The notes: generated from the sequence alone by a model not told the origin. A DNA stretch of 64,000 nucleotides from Pseudanabaena biceps (GCA_013361095.1 JAATWA010000001.1:3751001-3815000), one strand, 5' to 3'; shown: positions 28,533 through 37,921, counted from the first letter of the stretch. Translations and numbers: made by a program.

Positions 28533-30619
28533 ATAAAAGCTTGACACGTCAACTACTGGGCGGATTTAGCATCCCTTTGGTAACAGTAGGTTTTTTAACT
28601 CTATGGATAAACTATAGCCTGATACAGATCGATGTGAGTAAGCAAGTACAGAAACGAGCGCAGTCGATTGCTCGCGCCCTAGAGTTTGGTACTGAAGGAT
28701 TAATTGAAAATGGCAATACTCTAATTTTACAACGGATGGTACAGAATTATGAAACTCTACCAACTGTAATTGAGATTGATATCATTGCACCTGATGGCAA
28801 TTCCATAATTGATAAAAGAATTACTAGTAATCGAGAAAATCATACTTATAAAAAGTTCTATGCCACAGTACTTCCATATCTCGAAAAAGCTACTCAGGAC
28901 GGTTTAGAGGCAACCTTAGAAACTACAATTAACAACAAACCAGCGATTCTCTACATATTGCCATTTAGTAGCACTCTATTTAAGAATATTGATCCGCAAT
29001 ATCAAAACAAACGTGGCTTAGTAATCGCTGCAATTGATTTGCAGCAATCACAACAGGAGGCTTGGGAAATCTTCTTAACTACCACAGTCGTTATGGTGAC
29101 AGGATCTCTAGTGATCTCAAGTGTAATGTTAGGCTTGATACAGGTATATGCTCTCCGTCCTTTAAATATTATTACTAAAGCCATTAATGCCAGTAAAAAT
29201 AGAGGCAATATTGAATTAAGAGAGTCTTTGCCAAACAATGAAATTAGTTACTTAGCTGACACTTTGATAACAGCGATCGCCCAGATTCAAAATTTTGAAA
29301 AAGCTAAGAATGAAGAATTACGCAAAATCAATAATGAGCTAGCTCAACTTAGTGAATCCTTGGAACTTAAAGTCATTGAAAGGACTGCGGAACTCACTAA
29401 TATGAATACAGAACTAGAAGTAGCAAAAGAAGATGCTTTAGATGCTAGTAAAGCCAAAAGTTTGTTTCTCGCTAATATGAGTCATGAGCTAAGAACTCCT
29501 CTCAATGCCATCTTAGGATTTGCCCAATTGATCATAGAAACAGATGATATCCCCGAAGAAACTAGAGAACAGTTAGGTATTATTCGTAATAGTGGTGAGC
29601 ATTTATTGAGTCTTATCAATAATATTCTAATCATGTCAAGGATAGAATCAAATAAACAGTCTCTATCTTTAAATGTATTTAATTTAAGTGAATTCCTTGT
29701 TAATGTTCAGCAAATAATTGCATTCAAAATACGAGAAAAAAACCTATGTTTACTCATCGATAACCAACTAGATTTGGACAGTTTTATTAAAGCAGACGAA
29801 TTAAAATTAAGACAAGTACTCATAAACTTACTTAACAATGCTATTAAGTATACTCATAGCGGAAGTGTCACCCTAAGAATAATACCTGATCGCCTCAATG
29901 TAGATTACTCCCAAGATCCAATCGGAATTAGTCAAACAAAAGAAAGAACCTTATTTTTTGAAGTCGAAGATACGGGCATCGGAATTAGTTCAGAAGATTT
30001 AGACAATATTTTTCAACCGTTTTTCCAATCTAATTCAGACAGACAGTATCGTGAAGGCACGGGATTGGGACTGTCAATTAGTAAGCAATTTATTAATTTA
30101 ATGGGAGGTGATATATCTGTCTCTAGCCAATTAGAAGTTGGTACAAACTTTAAATTTTATATTTCAGTTAACTATGTTCTCAACCAATCTTTAGAATCAT
30201 TAAAGACAGAAGCAACTGTGCCTCAAGTCCCTCGGCAATCATCGCAACTCAAAATACTTCTAGCTGAAGACAATCTTTTTAATCAGGTGATTACCATAAA
30301 AATGCTAGAACGACTGGGCTACAGCGCTGATGTGGTCAATAATGGGATAGAAGCTCTTGAGAAGCTTGAAGTACAAAATTACGATGTCATTTTGATGGAT
30401 ATTCAAATGCCAAAGATGGATGGATTAGAAGCAACTAGACGCATTTTGAATAATTCTTCCTTTAAGCAGAAGCCCATAATTATTGCTTTGACTGCCAATG
30501 TCATGGAGGAAGACCGCGAAACTTGTTTCGCCGCAGGTATGTGTCAGTTTATAGGTAAGCCAGTCAAAATCGAAATACTTCAGGGGGCGTTAGAGCAAGT
30601 TGTGTCATCCATTACTTAA
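28529..30619 (+). CDS. Hybrid sensor histidine kinase with receiver domain
   Basis: 696 residues: membrane helix about 10-32, extracytoplasmic loop to about 180, second helix about 183-208, HAMP-like segment starting YALRPLNIITKAINAS, a coiled coil, HisKA with LANMSHELRTPLNAILGF (phosphoacceptor His319), HATPase_c with LLNNAIKYT, DTGIGIS and GTGLGLSI, and a C-terminal receiver with Asp624 in ILMDIQMPKMDG. No separate output regulator is adjacent; the phosphate must pass to a partner elsewhere. Translationally coupled to the binding lipoprotein. Confidence 0.93.
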   Translation: MNKSLTRQLLGGFSIPLVTVGFLTLWINYSLIQIDVSKQVQKRAQSIARALEFGTEGLIENGNTLILQRMVQNYETLPTVIEIDIIAPDGNSIIDKRITSNRENHTYKKFYATVLPYLEKATQDGLEATLETTINNKPAILYILPFSSTLFKNIDPQYQNKRGLVIAAIDLQQSQQEAWEIFLTTTVVMVTGSLVISSVMLGLIQVYALRPLNIITKAINASKNRGNIELRESLPNNEISYLADTLITAIAQIQNFEKAKNEELRKINNELAQLSESLELKVIERTAELTNMNTELEVAKEDALDASKAKSLFLANMSHELRTPLNAILGFAQLIIETDDIPEETREQLGIIRNSGEHLLSLINNILIMSRIESNKQSLSLNVFNLSEFLVNVQQIIAFKIREKNLCLLIDNQLDLDSFIKADELKLRQVLINLLNNAIKYTHSGSVTLRIIPDRLNVDYSQDPIGISQTKERTLFFEVEDTGIGISSEDLDNIFQPFFQSNSDRQYREGTGLGLSISKQFINLMGGDISVSSQLEVGTNFKFYISVNYVLNQSLESLKTEATVPQVPRQSSQLKILLAEDNLFNQVITIKMLERLGYSADVVNNGIEALEKLEVQNYDVILMDIQMPKMDGLEATRRILNNSSFKQKPIIIALTANVMEEDRETCFAAGMCQFIGKPVKIEILQGALEQVVSSIT

Positions 30620-30622
30620 AGC

Positions 30623-30667
30623 CCAGATTACCCTGTTGCCTGCGTAGCGGGCAACAGGGTAATCTGG
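30623..30667 (+). terminator. Terminator hairpin after the histidine kinase
   Basis: CCAGATTACCCTGTTGCC with exact complement around a 9-nt loop, three bases after the stop codon. Confidence 0.75.
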
Positions 30668-30705
30668 CTCTGGTTTATAGCTATAGATTGGCATTGCAGA
30701 AATTT

Positions 30706-31548
30706 ATGCTCGAAAATAATTTACAACAATGGCTCAAATTAGCGCAAATAGAATCCGCTAAGGGCAAGCTGCCAAGTTATATTCCGTTGTTAGCCAATGC
30801 CAATCCACAGACGATCGCGATCGCGATTTTAGGAAACAATCAGATTGCGGGTGGCGATATTCACCTTCAGTTTCCGTTAATGAGCGTAGTCAAGCCATTT
30901 TTACTGTTGTACCTACTAGAAACTCTTGGCAGTGACCTAGTTTTTAAATTAGTAGATCGCCAAGCCTCTGACTTACCATTTAACGTAATCCCTCAAGGTA
31001 AGCCGCCCAATCCTATGCTTAACTGTGGCGCGATCGCGATCGCTTCATTACTAGACTCATATATAAGTCTCCAAATTTGGTTAAATCAGCGATCGGGAGC
31101 AAATTTGACCCTTGATCTAGCCATGCTTGAGTCGGTGCGATCGGTCAACAATAGACGCAACTTAGCGATCGCAGCTCAATTGCAAAACTTAGGGTTAATT
31201 GCTAATCCCGATCAAGCGCTAGCCACTTACGAAGAAATTTGTTGTTTGCGCGGCAATGTCGAAGATCTCGCCAAAATCGGCACATTGCTAATATCAAGCA
31301 ATATTAATCAGTCTTTAGCTAAACAGCATTCCTTAGTGTTGGAGATCATGGCTAAATGTGGAATATACGAAAGTTCCGCAAAATTTGCACAAGATATTGG
31401 TTTACCTGCCAAATCCAGCATTAGTGGCGCTTTGTTAGCGATCATGCCCCACCAAGCGATCGCCTGTTATAGTCCTGCTCTCGACGCGATCGGTAATTCC
31501 GTAGCAGGATTATTTCTCATCCAAAAAATTAAAAACCAAGCCCCATAA
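30706..31548 (+). CDS. Glutaminase family protein (divergent)
   Basis: 280 residues from the ATG at 30706 (a TTG at 30688 is possible). Serine-dependent beta-lactamase-fold glutaminase: GKLPSYIPLLA at the start, S-x-x-K in LMSVVKPFLLL, PPNPMLNCGAIA, RRNLAIAAQLQNLGLI, MAKCGIYESSAKFAQDIGLPAKSS and SPALDAIGNSVAG all match family blocks. The usual EPSGxxFNS substrate loop is changed to QASDLPFNV and the Gln before the nucleophile is absent, so activity on glutamine is less certain. Monocistronic. Confidence 0.8.
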   Translation: MLENNLQQWLKLAQIESAKGKLPSYIPLLANANPQTIAIAILGNNQIAGGDIHLQFPLMSVVKPFLLLYLLETLGSDLVFKLVDRQASDLPFNVIPQGKPPNPMLNCGAIAIASLLDSYISLQIWLNQRSGANLTLDLAMLESVRSVNNRRNLAIAAQLQNLGLIANPDQALATYEEICCLRGNVEDLAKIGTLLISSNINQSLAKQHSLVLEIMAKCGIYESSAKFAQDIGLPAKSSISGALLAIMPHQAIACYSPALDAIGNSVAGLFLIQKIKNQAP

Positions 31549-31570
31549 AGCGCTAAGCGCCTTCTTAAAA

Positions 31571-31593
31571 GTGGCGGCGCGAAGCGCCGCCAC
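31571..31593 (+). terminator. Hairpin after the glutaminase gene
   Basis: GTGGCGGCGC-GAA-GCGCCGCCAC, followed by TTATTTA; 22 bases after the stop. Confidence 0.65.
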
Positions 31594-31751
31594 TTATTTA
31601 CGGGAGTTTATTAACAACAGCAATTTATCGCCAATCACCACCAAAATTAAAATTTTTCGATAGATCTTTGCGATCGTGTATATACAACTACCTTTATCCG
31701 ATAAAATGAAAAACGCTAAAAAGTTTTTGGTTGTAAGCAGAGAATAAGTAA

Positions 31752-31988
31752 ATGAGTACCTTTGAGCAAGTTCAAGAAATCGTTGCATCCCAATTAGGCG
31801 TTGATAAAGCTGAAGTTAAGCCAGAAGCTAGCTTTGCGAACGACCTTGGCGCTGATTCTCTCGATACTGTTGAACTAGTTATGGCTCTAGAAGAAAAGTT
31901 CGGCGTTGAAATCCCAGACGAAGACGCAGAAAAGATCGCTACAGTCCAGAATGCAGTTGACTACATTGACAGCAAACAAGCCGCTTAG
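31752..31988 (+). CDS. acpP: Acyl carrier protein
   Basis: 78-residue carrier of fatty acid synthesis. The phosphopantetheine attachment Ser36 lies in [17 protein letters not shown]. Highly acidic. Immediately upstream of fabF with no gap, the usual cyanobacterial acpP-fabF pair. Confidence 0.98.
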   Translation: MSTFEQVQEIVASQLGVDKAEVKPEASFANDLGADSLDTVELVMALEEKFGVEIPDEDAEKIATVQNAVDYIDSKQAA

Positions 31989-32072
31989 GTGATGTTTGCT
32001 CAGCAAAGCTTTGTTGCTCAGCAACAGAGCTTTGCTACTTTTGAAACTCTTGACATATTGATTCCAAACGAA

Positions 32073-33326
32073 ATGCAGAACCCTCAGCCCCTCTATCGCG
32101 TCGTTGTCACTGGACTAGGTGCTATCACCCCGATCGGTAACACGGTCGAGGAATACTGGCAAGGTCTAGTTGAGGGTAGGAATGGGATTACAGAAATTAC
32201 TCGCTTTGATACGACCGAGCACGAATGTCGTGTGGGCGGAGAAGTTAAGGATTTCGATCCCCTTGCCTATCTCCCAGCTAAAGAATCTCGCCGTATGGAT
32301 CGCTTTGCTCAATTTGGCGTATGTGCCAGCATCCAAGCATTGCGTGATGCCAATCTCGAAATCACACCGCTTAACGCGCCTCAGATTGGGGTTTTGTTGG
32401 GGACGGGAATTGGTGGCTTGCAAGTACTCGAAGATCAGCATGAAATCATTCGGACTAAAGGACCTTCCCGTTGTAGTCCCTTTATGATTCCGATGATGAT
32501 TGGTAATATGGCGGCAGGACTAACTGCTATTCACACAGGCGCACAGGGACCAAATTCCTGTACAGTCACAGCTTGCGCGGCTGGTTCCAACGCGATCGGG
32601 GATGCATTTCGTCTCGTCCAGAGTGGCTTTGCCCAAGCCATGATTTGTGGCGGTACTGAGGCGGCGATTACTCCCCTCGGTTTTGCAGGATTTGCTTCAG
32701 CTAGAGCCATGTCCCGCCGTAATGATGACCCTGCCCATGCATCACGCCCTTTTGATAAGGAACGTGATGGTTTTGTGATGGGTGAAGGTGCAGGCATTTT
32801 GATCATCGAAAATCTTGACCACGCTTTGGCAAGGGGTGCAAAAATCTATGCCGAAATTATTGGCTATGGCTGTACCTGCGATGCCTATCACATGACCTCA
32901 CCTTCTCCCGATGGTGAAGGTGCAGTGAGAGCAATGTCTTTAGCGCTTAAGGATGGCAATATCACCCCTGACATGGTGGACTACATCAATGCTCACGGTA
33001 CAAGCACCGCCGCTAATGATAAGACTGAGACAAAGGCTATCAAAAAAGTTTTAGGCGATCGCGCCTATAAGGTGGCAGTTAGCTCTACTAAGTCGATGAC
33101 AGGACATTTGTTGGGTGGCTCTGGTGGTATTGAGGCTGTAGCGACAGTTTTGGCAGTCAAAAATGACATCGCGCCACCAACGATGAACCTAGAAAATCCT
33201 GATCCTGAGTGTGATCTCGATTATGTGCCTAACAAATCTCGCCCAATGCCGATCAATGTAGCAGCTTCTAATTCCTTTGGTTTTGGCGGTCATAACGTTA
33301 CTTTAGTTTTCAAAAAGTATAGTTAA
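32073..33326 (+). CDS. fabF: 3-oxoacyl-ACP synthase II (KAS II)
   Basis: Condensing enzyme of fatty acid elongation. The ATG at 32073 gives MQNPQPLYRVVVTGLGAITPIGNT, a family-like start; the frame is open back to a GTG at 31989, directly abutting acpP, and that longer form (445 residues) cannot be excluded since neither start has a strong ribosome site. Catalytic Cys168 in VTACAAGSNAIGDA, and the two histidines in NAHGTSTAANDKTE and KSMTGHLLGG, are present. Cotranscribed with acpP; a perfect 22-bp-arm hairpin follows. Confidence 0.95.
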   Translation: MQNPQPLYRVVVTGLGAITPIGNTVEEYWQGLVEGRNGITEITRFDTTEHECRVGGEVKDFDPLAYLPAKESRRMDRFAQFGVCASIQALRDANLEITPLNAPQIGVLLGTGIGGLQVLEDQHEIIRTKGPSRCSPFMIPMMIGNMAAGLTAIHTGAQGPNSCTVTACAAGSNAIGDAFRLVQSGFAQAMICGGTEAAITPLGFAGFASARAMSRRNDDPAHASRPFDKERDGFVMGEGAGILIIENLDHALARGAKIYAEIIGYGCTCDAYHMTSPSPDGEGAVRAMSLALKDGNITPDMVDYINAHGTSTAANDKTETKAIKKVLGDRAYKVAVSSTKSMTGHLLGGSGGIEAVATVLAVKNDIAPPTMNLENPDPECDLDYVPNKSRPMPINVAASNSFGFGGHNVTLVFKKYS

Positions 33327-33366
33327 TTCAAAAATTAGCTAGAGTGCAAAACACTCAATCACAAAC

Positions 33367-33413
33367 TCAAAAGCCCCAAAAGTGTTGCGAAGCAACACTT
33401 TTGGGGCTTTTGA
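33367..33413 (+). terminator. fabF terminator, 22-bp perfect arms
   Basis: TCAAAAGCCCCAAAAGTGTT... with exact complement, tip GTTGCGAAGCAAC. Confidence 0.8.
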
Positions 33414-33415
33414 TT

Positions 33416-33454
33416 AAAGAAAAAAAGAGCGGCGCAAAGCGCTGCTCTTTTTCC
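33416..33454 (-). terminator. ftsY terminator
   Basis: GAGCGGCGC-AAA-GCGCTGCTC flanked by A and T runs, immediately beyond the ftsY stop codon. Confidence 0.75.
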
Positions 33455-33455
33455 T

Positions 33456-35063
33456 TTAATTGCTTAGCAATGCTTCAACAAATTCATAACTTGAGAATGG
33501 GCGCAAGTCTTCAATACCTTCGCCCGCACCGATAAACCTAATTGGCAATCCTAATTGTTGAACCACTGCGATCGCCACACCACCTTTGGCAGTGCCATCA
33601 AGCTTAGTGAGAATGATGCCAGTAATACCTGCGGATTGGGCAAAGACTTCAGCTTGCTTAAGCCCGTTTTGTCCGAGGGTAGAGTCTAGAACTAGTAAGG
33701 ATTCGATTTTGGCATCTGCGGATTTTTTATCGACGATACGGCGAATTTTGCTCAGTTCTTCCATCAAGTTTTTCTTATTTTGCAAGCGTCCTGCGGTATC
33801 GACTAGTAATAATTCTGTACCTCTAGCTTGAGCCGCGCTAATGGCATCAAACACAACCGCCGCAGGATCAGCATTTTGAGCAGGGTTTGAAATCACATCT
33901 ACATTTGATCGGAGTCCCCAACTCTTGACTTGTTCGACAGCCGCCGCACGGAAGGTGTCAGCAGCAGCGATTAGGGTCTTATACCCTGACTTAACACTTA
34001 GATGAGAGAGTTTACCAATCGTGGTGGTTTTTCCAGCGCCATTGATGCCTGTAATCAACCAAATATTTAGTTGGTTCTTTTCAGGAATCAACATCGGAAT
34101 TGGGTCGCCGCCTTTTTGTGCCGAGATATCAAGCATCTCGCGCAATATCTGTTTGAGATAGGCGATCGCTTCCTCAGGTGGTAGTACTTCTGCACGCAGT
34201 TTATCTTGCAGTTTAGAAATGATTTGATCAGTTGCCTTCACGCCAACATCGGCTTGTAAGAGTAATGCTTCGATATCATCGACAGCATCGGCACTGAGAG
34301 GTCCTTGCCCCACAATGGACTTAAGTTGATTGACTAGTGATAGGCGAGTTTTATCTAAACCTTGACGGAGCCGATTGAGCCAAGTAATTTCTTCGACAGA
34401 AATATCTTCTGGTCGCCGCCCTTGAGAGGCAAGCACTTCGGCTGACCAGATAAAATCATCATCAAACTTGATTGTGGCTTTGCGGCGAGGCACTGGCTTG
34501 ACTTCTGGCTCAGGCTCAATGATCGCAGTGGCTTCAAGGGCGGCAATACGCGCTAAGCGATCGCTTTCTGACTGCATCCAAAAAGGTACAGCTTCATTGG
34601 CGGGAGCAGTTTCTGGGGTTATCTCTGTCGTTATGACTTCAGCGATCACTTCGGATGTTTCCACCTCTTGAGTAGCTTCTTCAATTGGCTCTAGTGAAGG
34701 TTTAGTAACGTCTGAATCTGATTCAATATTTGCTTCAACAACTGGTAGCTCATTAGAAGATGGTTCAGTTATCTCTGACTGACTAATTTCTGGCTGACTG
34801 ATTTCTGGATCAGCGGAGTCAACAGGCTCACTAATTTCTGGTTCAGCAATCTTTGCTGAGGCATCTTCAGACTGTTGCTGAACATTGGCATAGGCAGCTT
34901 TTGCCCAATTTAATAGATCTTGAGATGCTGGGGATGCGATCGGCGCAGGTTCAACAAGTTCAGGCTCATTTTTTTCGGGTTGGACTGACTCCACAGATTG
35001 ATCCTGTTGATTTTTAGGATCTTTCTCATCATCAAACTTTCGCCGAAACCAGTTGAATACCAT
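33456..35063 (-). CDS. ftsY: Signal recognition particle receptor FtsY
   Basis: 535 residues from the ATG at 35063 (MVFNWFRRKFDDEK). An acidic, low-complexity A domain of about 220 residues (repeated EISQPEISQSEITEP) precedes the NG domain. GTPase motifs: GINGAGKTTTIGKL, DTFRAAAVEQ, DTAGRLQNK and TKLDGTAKGG. It docks ribosome-SRP complexes at the membrane. The acidic region is long for the family but cyanobacterial FtsY A domains vary. Transcribed convergently with fabF. Confidence 0.96.
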   Translation of the reverse strand: MVFNWFRRKFDDEKDPKNQQDQSVESVQPEKNEPELVEPAPIASPASQDLLNWAKAAYANVQQQSEDASAKIAEPEISEPVDSADPEISQPEISQSEITEPSSNELPVVEANIESDSDVTKPSLEPIEEATQEVETSEVIAEVITTEITPETAPANEAVPFWMQSESDRLARIAALEATAIIEPEPEVKPVPRRKATIKFDDDFIWSAEVLASQGRRPEDISVEEITWLNRLRQGLDKTRLSLVNQLKSIVGQGPLSADAVDDIEALLLQADVGVKATDQIISKLQDKLRAEVLPPEEAIAYLKQILREMLDISAQKGGDPIPMLIPEKNQLNIWLITGINGAGKTTTIGKLSHLSVKSGYKTLIAAADTFRAAAVEQVKSWGLRSNVDVISNPAQNADPAAVVFDAISAAQARGTELLLVDTAGRLQNKKNLMEELSKIRRIVDKKSADAKIESLLVLDSTLGQNGLKQAEVFAQSAGITGIILTKLDGTAKGGVAIAVVQQLGLPIRFIGAGEGIEDLRPFSSYEFVEALLSN

Positions 35064-35316
35064 ACTATTACCTTCGCACAATGCCTAAATCTAATTTTAC
35101 GGCGTATGGGTGATTAGCGTTAAATCAGATGTAGACGGTTTTCCGAAATTTCTATCACTAACGATCGCGATCGCCATAATCATGATAAGAATTGCTGTGC
35201 GTGCTGGCTGATGTCACCAAATTGATTCATATTAAGTTTGACCTAAATAGTTAATGCTGAAACGCGAAAAGCCTGTCACAGCAACAACACCATTAGAGTA
35301 TCTAGGAAAATAGTTG

Positions 35317-35976
35317 ATGGAAACCGATAAGAAACTTAAAAGTAAAAATATTAGAGGTGGCAATCATATCTTGTACAAAATGTTTAAGTGGATTGTCGTT
35401 AGACCTGTGCTGTATGTATTTTACCAAGAGCGCATTTATGGCTCAGAAAATGTGCCGCTTACTGGCAAATTAATTGTGGTTAGCAACCATGCTAGTGACT
35501 TTGATCCTTTGATTGTTGGCAGTTGTATGGGGCGTGCCGTAGCTTTTATGGCAAAGGAAGAGTTGTTTAAAATACCAGTTATTGGTCAGGCAATTACTGC
35601 CTTTGGGGCTTATCCCGTCAAGCGCGGGGCAGGCGATCGCGGCGCTCTCAGGGCGGCGATCGGATCGATTGAGCAAGGGTGGGCAACGGGGATATTTTTG
35701 GAGGGGACACGCACCCTTGACGGTAGGGTGACATCTCCCAAGTTGGGAGCAGCAATGATTGCGGTGAAGACTCAGGCTCCATTCTTGCCAATTAGTATCT
35801 GGGGTACTGAAAGAATTTTGCCGAAAGGTAAAAAGTTTCCTAAGTTATTTCAACCTGTCACTGTCAGGATCGGTCAACTCATTCCACCACCTGAAGCTAG
35901 CGATCGCGCTACCCTCGAAGCCTACACTCAAAAATGTGCGGATGCAGTTAATGAGCTGCACGCTTTAGGTAGATAG
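35317..35976 (+). CDS. plsC: 1-acyl-sn-glycerol-3-phosphate acyltransferase
   Basis: 219 residues. PlsC converts lysophosphatidate to phosphatidate at the membrane. Catalytic HX4D box in VVSNHASDFDPLIVG and the FLEGTRTLDGR (EGTR) motif are seen. Alternative TTG one codon upstream. The 235-base gap before it shows AT-rich sequence and HIP1 sites only. No operon partner. Confidence 0.92.
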   Translation: METDKKLKSKNIRGGNHILYKMFKWIVVRPVLYVFYQERIYGSENVPLTGKLIVVSNHASDFDPLIVGSCMGRAVAFMAKEELFKIPVIGQAITAFGAYPVKRGAGDRGALRAAIGSIEQGWATGIFLEGTRTLDGRVTSPKLGAAMIAVKTQAPFLPISIWGTERILPKGKKFPKLFQPVTVRIGQLIPPPEASDRATLEAYTQKCADAVNELHALGR

Positions 35977-36025
35977 AAAAGACTCCATATTTTAATTTTG
36001 TCCCCAGCGCTTTGCGCTGAGATAA

Positions 36026-36119
36026 CAAAGGCGGCACTTCGCGCCGCCTTTGCTGGACAGACATATAAAACCCAAAAAACGCTAGGTGGAGCTTCGCTCC
36101 ACCTAGCGTTTTTTGGGTT
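36026..36119 (-). terminator. ycf48/plsC convergent terminators
   Basis: CAAAGGCGGC hairpin at 36026-36052 and a 24-bp perfect-arm AACCCAAAAAACGCTAGG hairpin with TTC loop at 36069-36119, five bases beyond the ycf48 stop. Confidence 0.75.
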
Positions 36120-36124
36120 AACGG

Positions 36125-37138
36125 TTATTCTGGCGAATATGCTAACAAAGTACCGTTTTGTCCCAGTACAAAGCCGCGATCGCTGGAAAAGAAATAAATC
36201 TTGTAAAGGTTCGCGCCTACATTGGCTGCCGACATATCACGTTCCCAAGTTTTGCCACCATCGCCGCTATGCAACAATCGAGAGCTACCACCTGAAATCC
36301 AGACATTATTTTCATCCTGATATTTGAGATCGAGCAATCCAAATGCACCGCCTTCCCTAGGAGTTTGTTTTTTCTCCCAAGTGTCAAAGCTGCCAACTTC
36401 ACTAAATTGCACCTGACCACCACGATTTAACATCCACAGGCGATTGTCAGGGCTGTAACCCATATTCTGCACACGGCGAGAGCTGTTGCGATTGTGTTGT
36501 ACCCAAGTCATATCCCCTGGTTGCCATGTGGAATAAAAATTTCCATTTGCTGAAATGGCAACGTAGCGACCATCATCACTACGATTGAGGTTACGCGCAT
36601 TTCCTACAGCCTGAGTAACCAGAGCTTTCCAATTTTGTCCAGCATCTTGAGTGCTATAGATTGCGCCTAAATCTGTGACCATCTCAGCTGAGTTTTTTCC
36701 AGAAGCCACGATCGCAAAGGGATCTCCAGGTAACTTCGAGCTAAGTCCGATGCGTGACCATGACTTACCCATATCAGTGGTGTGTAGCAATAGAGCAGGT
36801 TGCCCTGTGATCCAGCCTTCATTTCCCGAAAAGCTGACTGATGAAAATCGGTAAATACTATCACCAAGATCGAGATTGCGCTCTTCCCATGTTTTGCCGC
36901 CGTCAGTGGATTCCAGCAAGGTTGCCTCAGTGCCGACTAGCCAGCCGTGGCTAGGATCATTTTTGTCAAACCACAGATCAAGGGGCGTAATTGCGACGGG
37001 TAGATCAACTTTGTGCCAATTTCCATGATTGGCAAAGGCTGGCGAGATATTACCAAAGAGAAGTGTACAGGTTAAGAATATTCCAAGAAAAAAAGAGCTA
37101 AGCAAACGTTTTATGCTTGTATTCATAAAGATTTTCAT
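36125..37138 (-). CDS. ycf48: Photosystem II assembly factor Ycf48 (HCF136)
   Basis: 337 residues; lumenal seven-bladed propeller that binds pre-D1 early in PSII assembly. A signal peptide ends near SPAFANHGNW. BNR-like blade motifs STDGGKTWEERN, TTDMGKSWSR, STQDAGQNWKAL and SGDGGKTWERD recur. A start four codons in (MNTSIKRLL) is equally possible. rubA lies upstream on the same strand, as in many cyanobacteria, but psbEFLJ, normally next downstream, is absent here, replaced by the convergent plsC. Confidence 0.96.
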   Translation of the reverse strand: MKIFMNTSIKRLLSSFFLGIFLTCTLLFGNISPAFANHGNWHKVDLPVAITPLDLWFDKNDPSHGWLVGTEATLLESTDGGKTWEERNLDLGDSIYRFSSVSFSGNEGWITGQPALLLHTTDMGKSWSRIGLSSKLPGDPFAIVASGKNSAEMVTDLGAIYSTQDAGQNWKALVTQAVGNARNLNRSDDGRYVAISANGNFYSTWQPGDMTWVQHNRNSSRRVQNMGYSPDNRLWMLNRGGQVQFSEVGSFDTWEKKQTPREGGAFGLLDLKYQDENNVWISGGSSRLLHSGDGGKTWERDMSAANVGANLYKIYFFSSDRGFVLGQNGTLLAYSPE

Positions 37139-37200
37139 AAATATAAAAAATATAATTTTTAAAGATGTAAAGCTTCACATCTTTGCTAGGTAGGCTAATT

Positions 37201-37302
37201 ACAGCGCTTTGCGCTCAAACCCGAACCAAGAATTTTTTAAAAGTTTTGCTTTGCAAAACTTTTAAAAAATTCTTGTGGTTCGTTTGCTAGGAAATTGCTG
37301 TA
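37201..37302. repeat. 100-bp hairpin element, family P copy 5
   Basis: ACAGCGCTTTGCGCTCAAAC left end, central hairpin tip AGTTTTGCTTTGCAAAACT (both arms changed together relative to the GTGTTGC copies), right end GCTAGGAAATTGCTGTA. Sits between rubA and ycf48. Confidence 0.85.
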
Positions 37303-37309
37303 AATATAA

Positions 37310-37362
37310 AACCCAAAGAAGCTAATTCGCCCACGAAGCGGGTGAATCAGCTTCTTTGGGTT
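37310..37362. repeat. AACCCAAAG hairpin, second copy of the element at 27373
   Basis: Same outer arms and flanks as 27373-27425, but the inner stem has several mismatches (GCTAATTCGCCCACG against GCGGGTGAATCAGC), as if decaying. Confidence 0.75.
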
Positions 37363-37387
37363 CTGGGTTTTTAAGATGCCAAGGTAC

Positions 37388-37813
37388 TTAATCGAGAGCG
37401 TAAAGACTAATAAAAAAGGCGACTGCTAGCGCCAATGAACCAAATATGAGTAAGTTTTTCTGCCCTGGAGTCATGACATTAACTCCAAATCCATAACCTA
37501 GATTTTCGGTAAATCCAGACGGCTTAGCGGCAATCCCAATGTCAGCAAAAGCTTTTTTCTTGGTGTTACATACTGGACAGCGCCAGTCATCCGCGATCGC
37601 TTCAAAGGCTGTGCCAGCAGGAATATTACGCTTGGTGTCACCGACCGATGGTTCATATATATAGCCGCAAACACCACATTCATGGCGGTGCAGCTCTTCC
37701 TCTATTTCAGGAATAGTTACGTCTGGGACATTTATTTCAGCACTAATCTGAGAATTGATTTCAGGTTCGACTTCAGTGCTAGCGGTTTCTGTAACTATTG
37801 ATTCAGGTTCCAT
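37388..37813 (-). CDS. rubA: Membrane-anchored rubredoxin RubA
   Basis: 141 residues. An acidic N-terminal extension of about 43 residues precedes the rubredoxin core: HECGVCGYIYEP and WRCPVCNTKK supply the four iron-ligating cysteines. A C-terminal membrane helix (NLLIFGSLALAVAFFISLYA) anchors it in the thylakoid. RubA is needed for photosystem assembly. The extension is longer than usual. Precedes ycf48 on the same strand but is separated from it by two repeat elements. Confidence 0.95.
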   Translation of the reverse strand: MEPESIVTETASTEVEPEINSQISAEINVPDVTIPEIEEELHRHECGVCGYIYEPSVGDTKRNIPAGTAFEAIADDWRCPVCNTKKKAFADIGIAAKPSGFTENLGYGFGVNVMTPGQKNLLIFGSLALAVAFFISLYALD

Positions 37814-37921
37814 ACGTTTGATCGGGCAAAATGCGATCGCTTAGTAATTCTGTTACAAATTATTACATCTTTTTGACAGCCTTTTTGACCAGCCTTGCGG
37901 TTTCTTATTGCGCTTGCCGCA

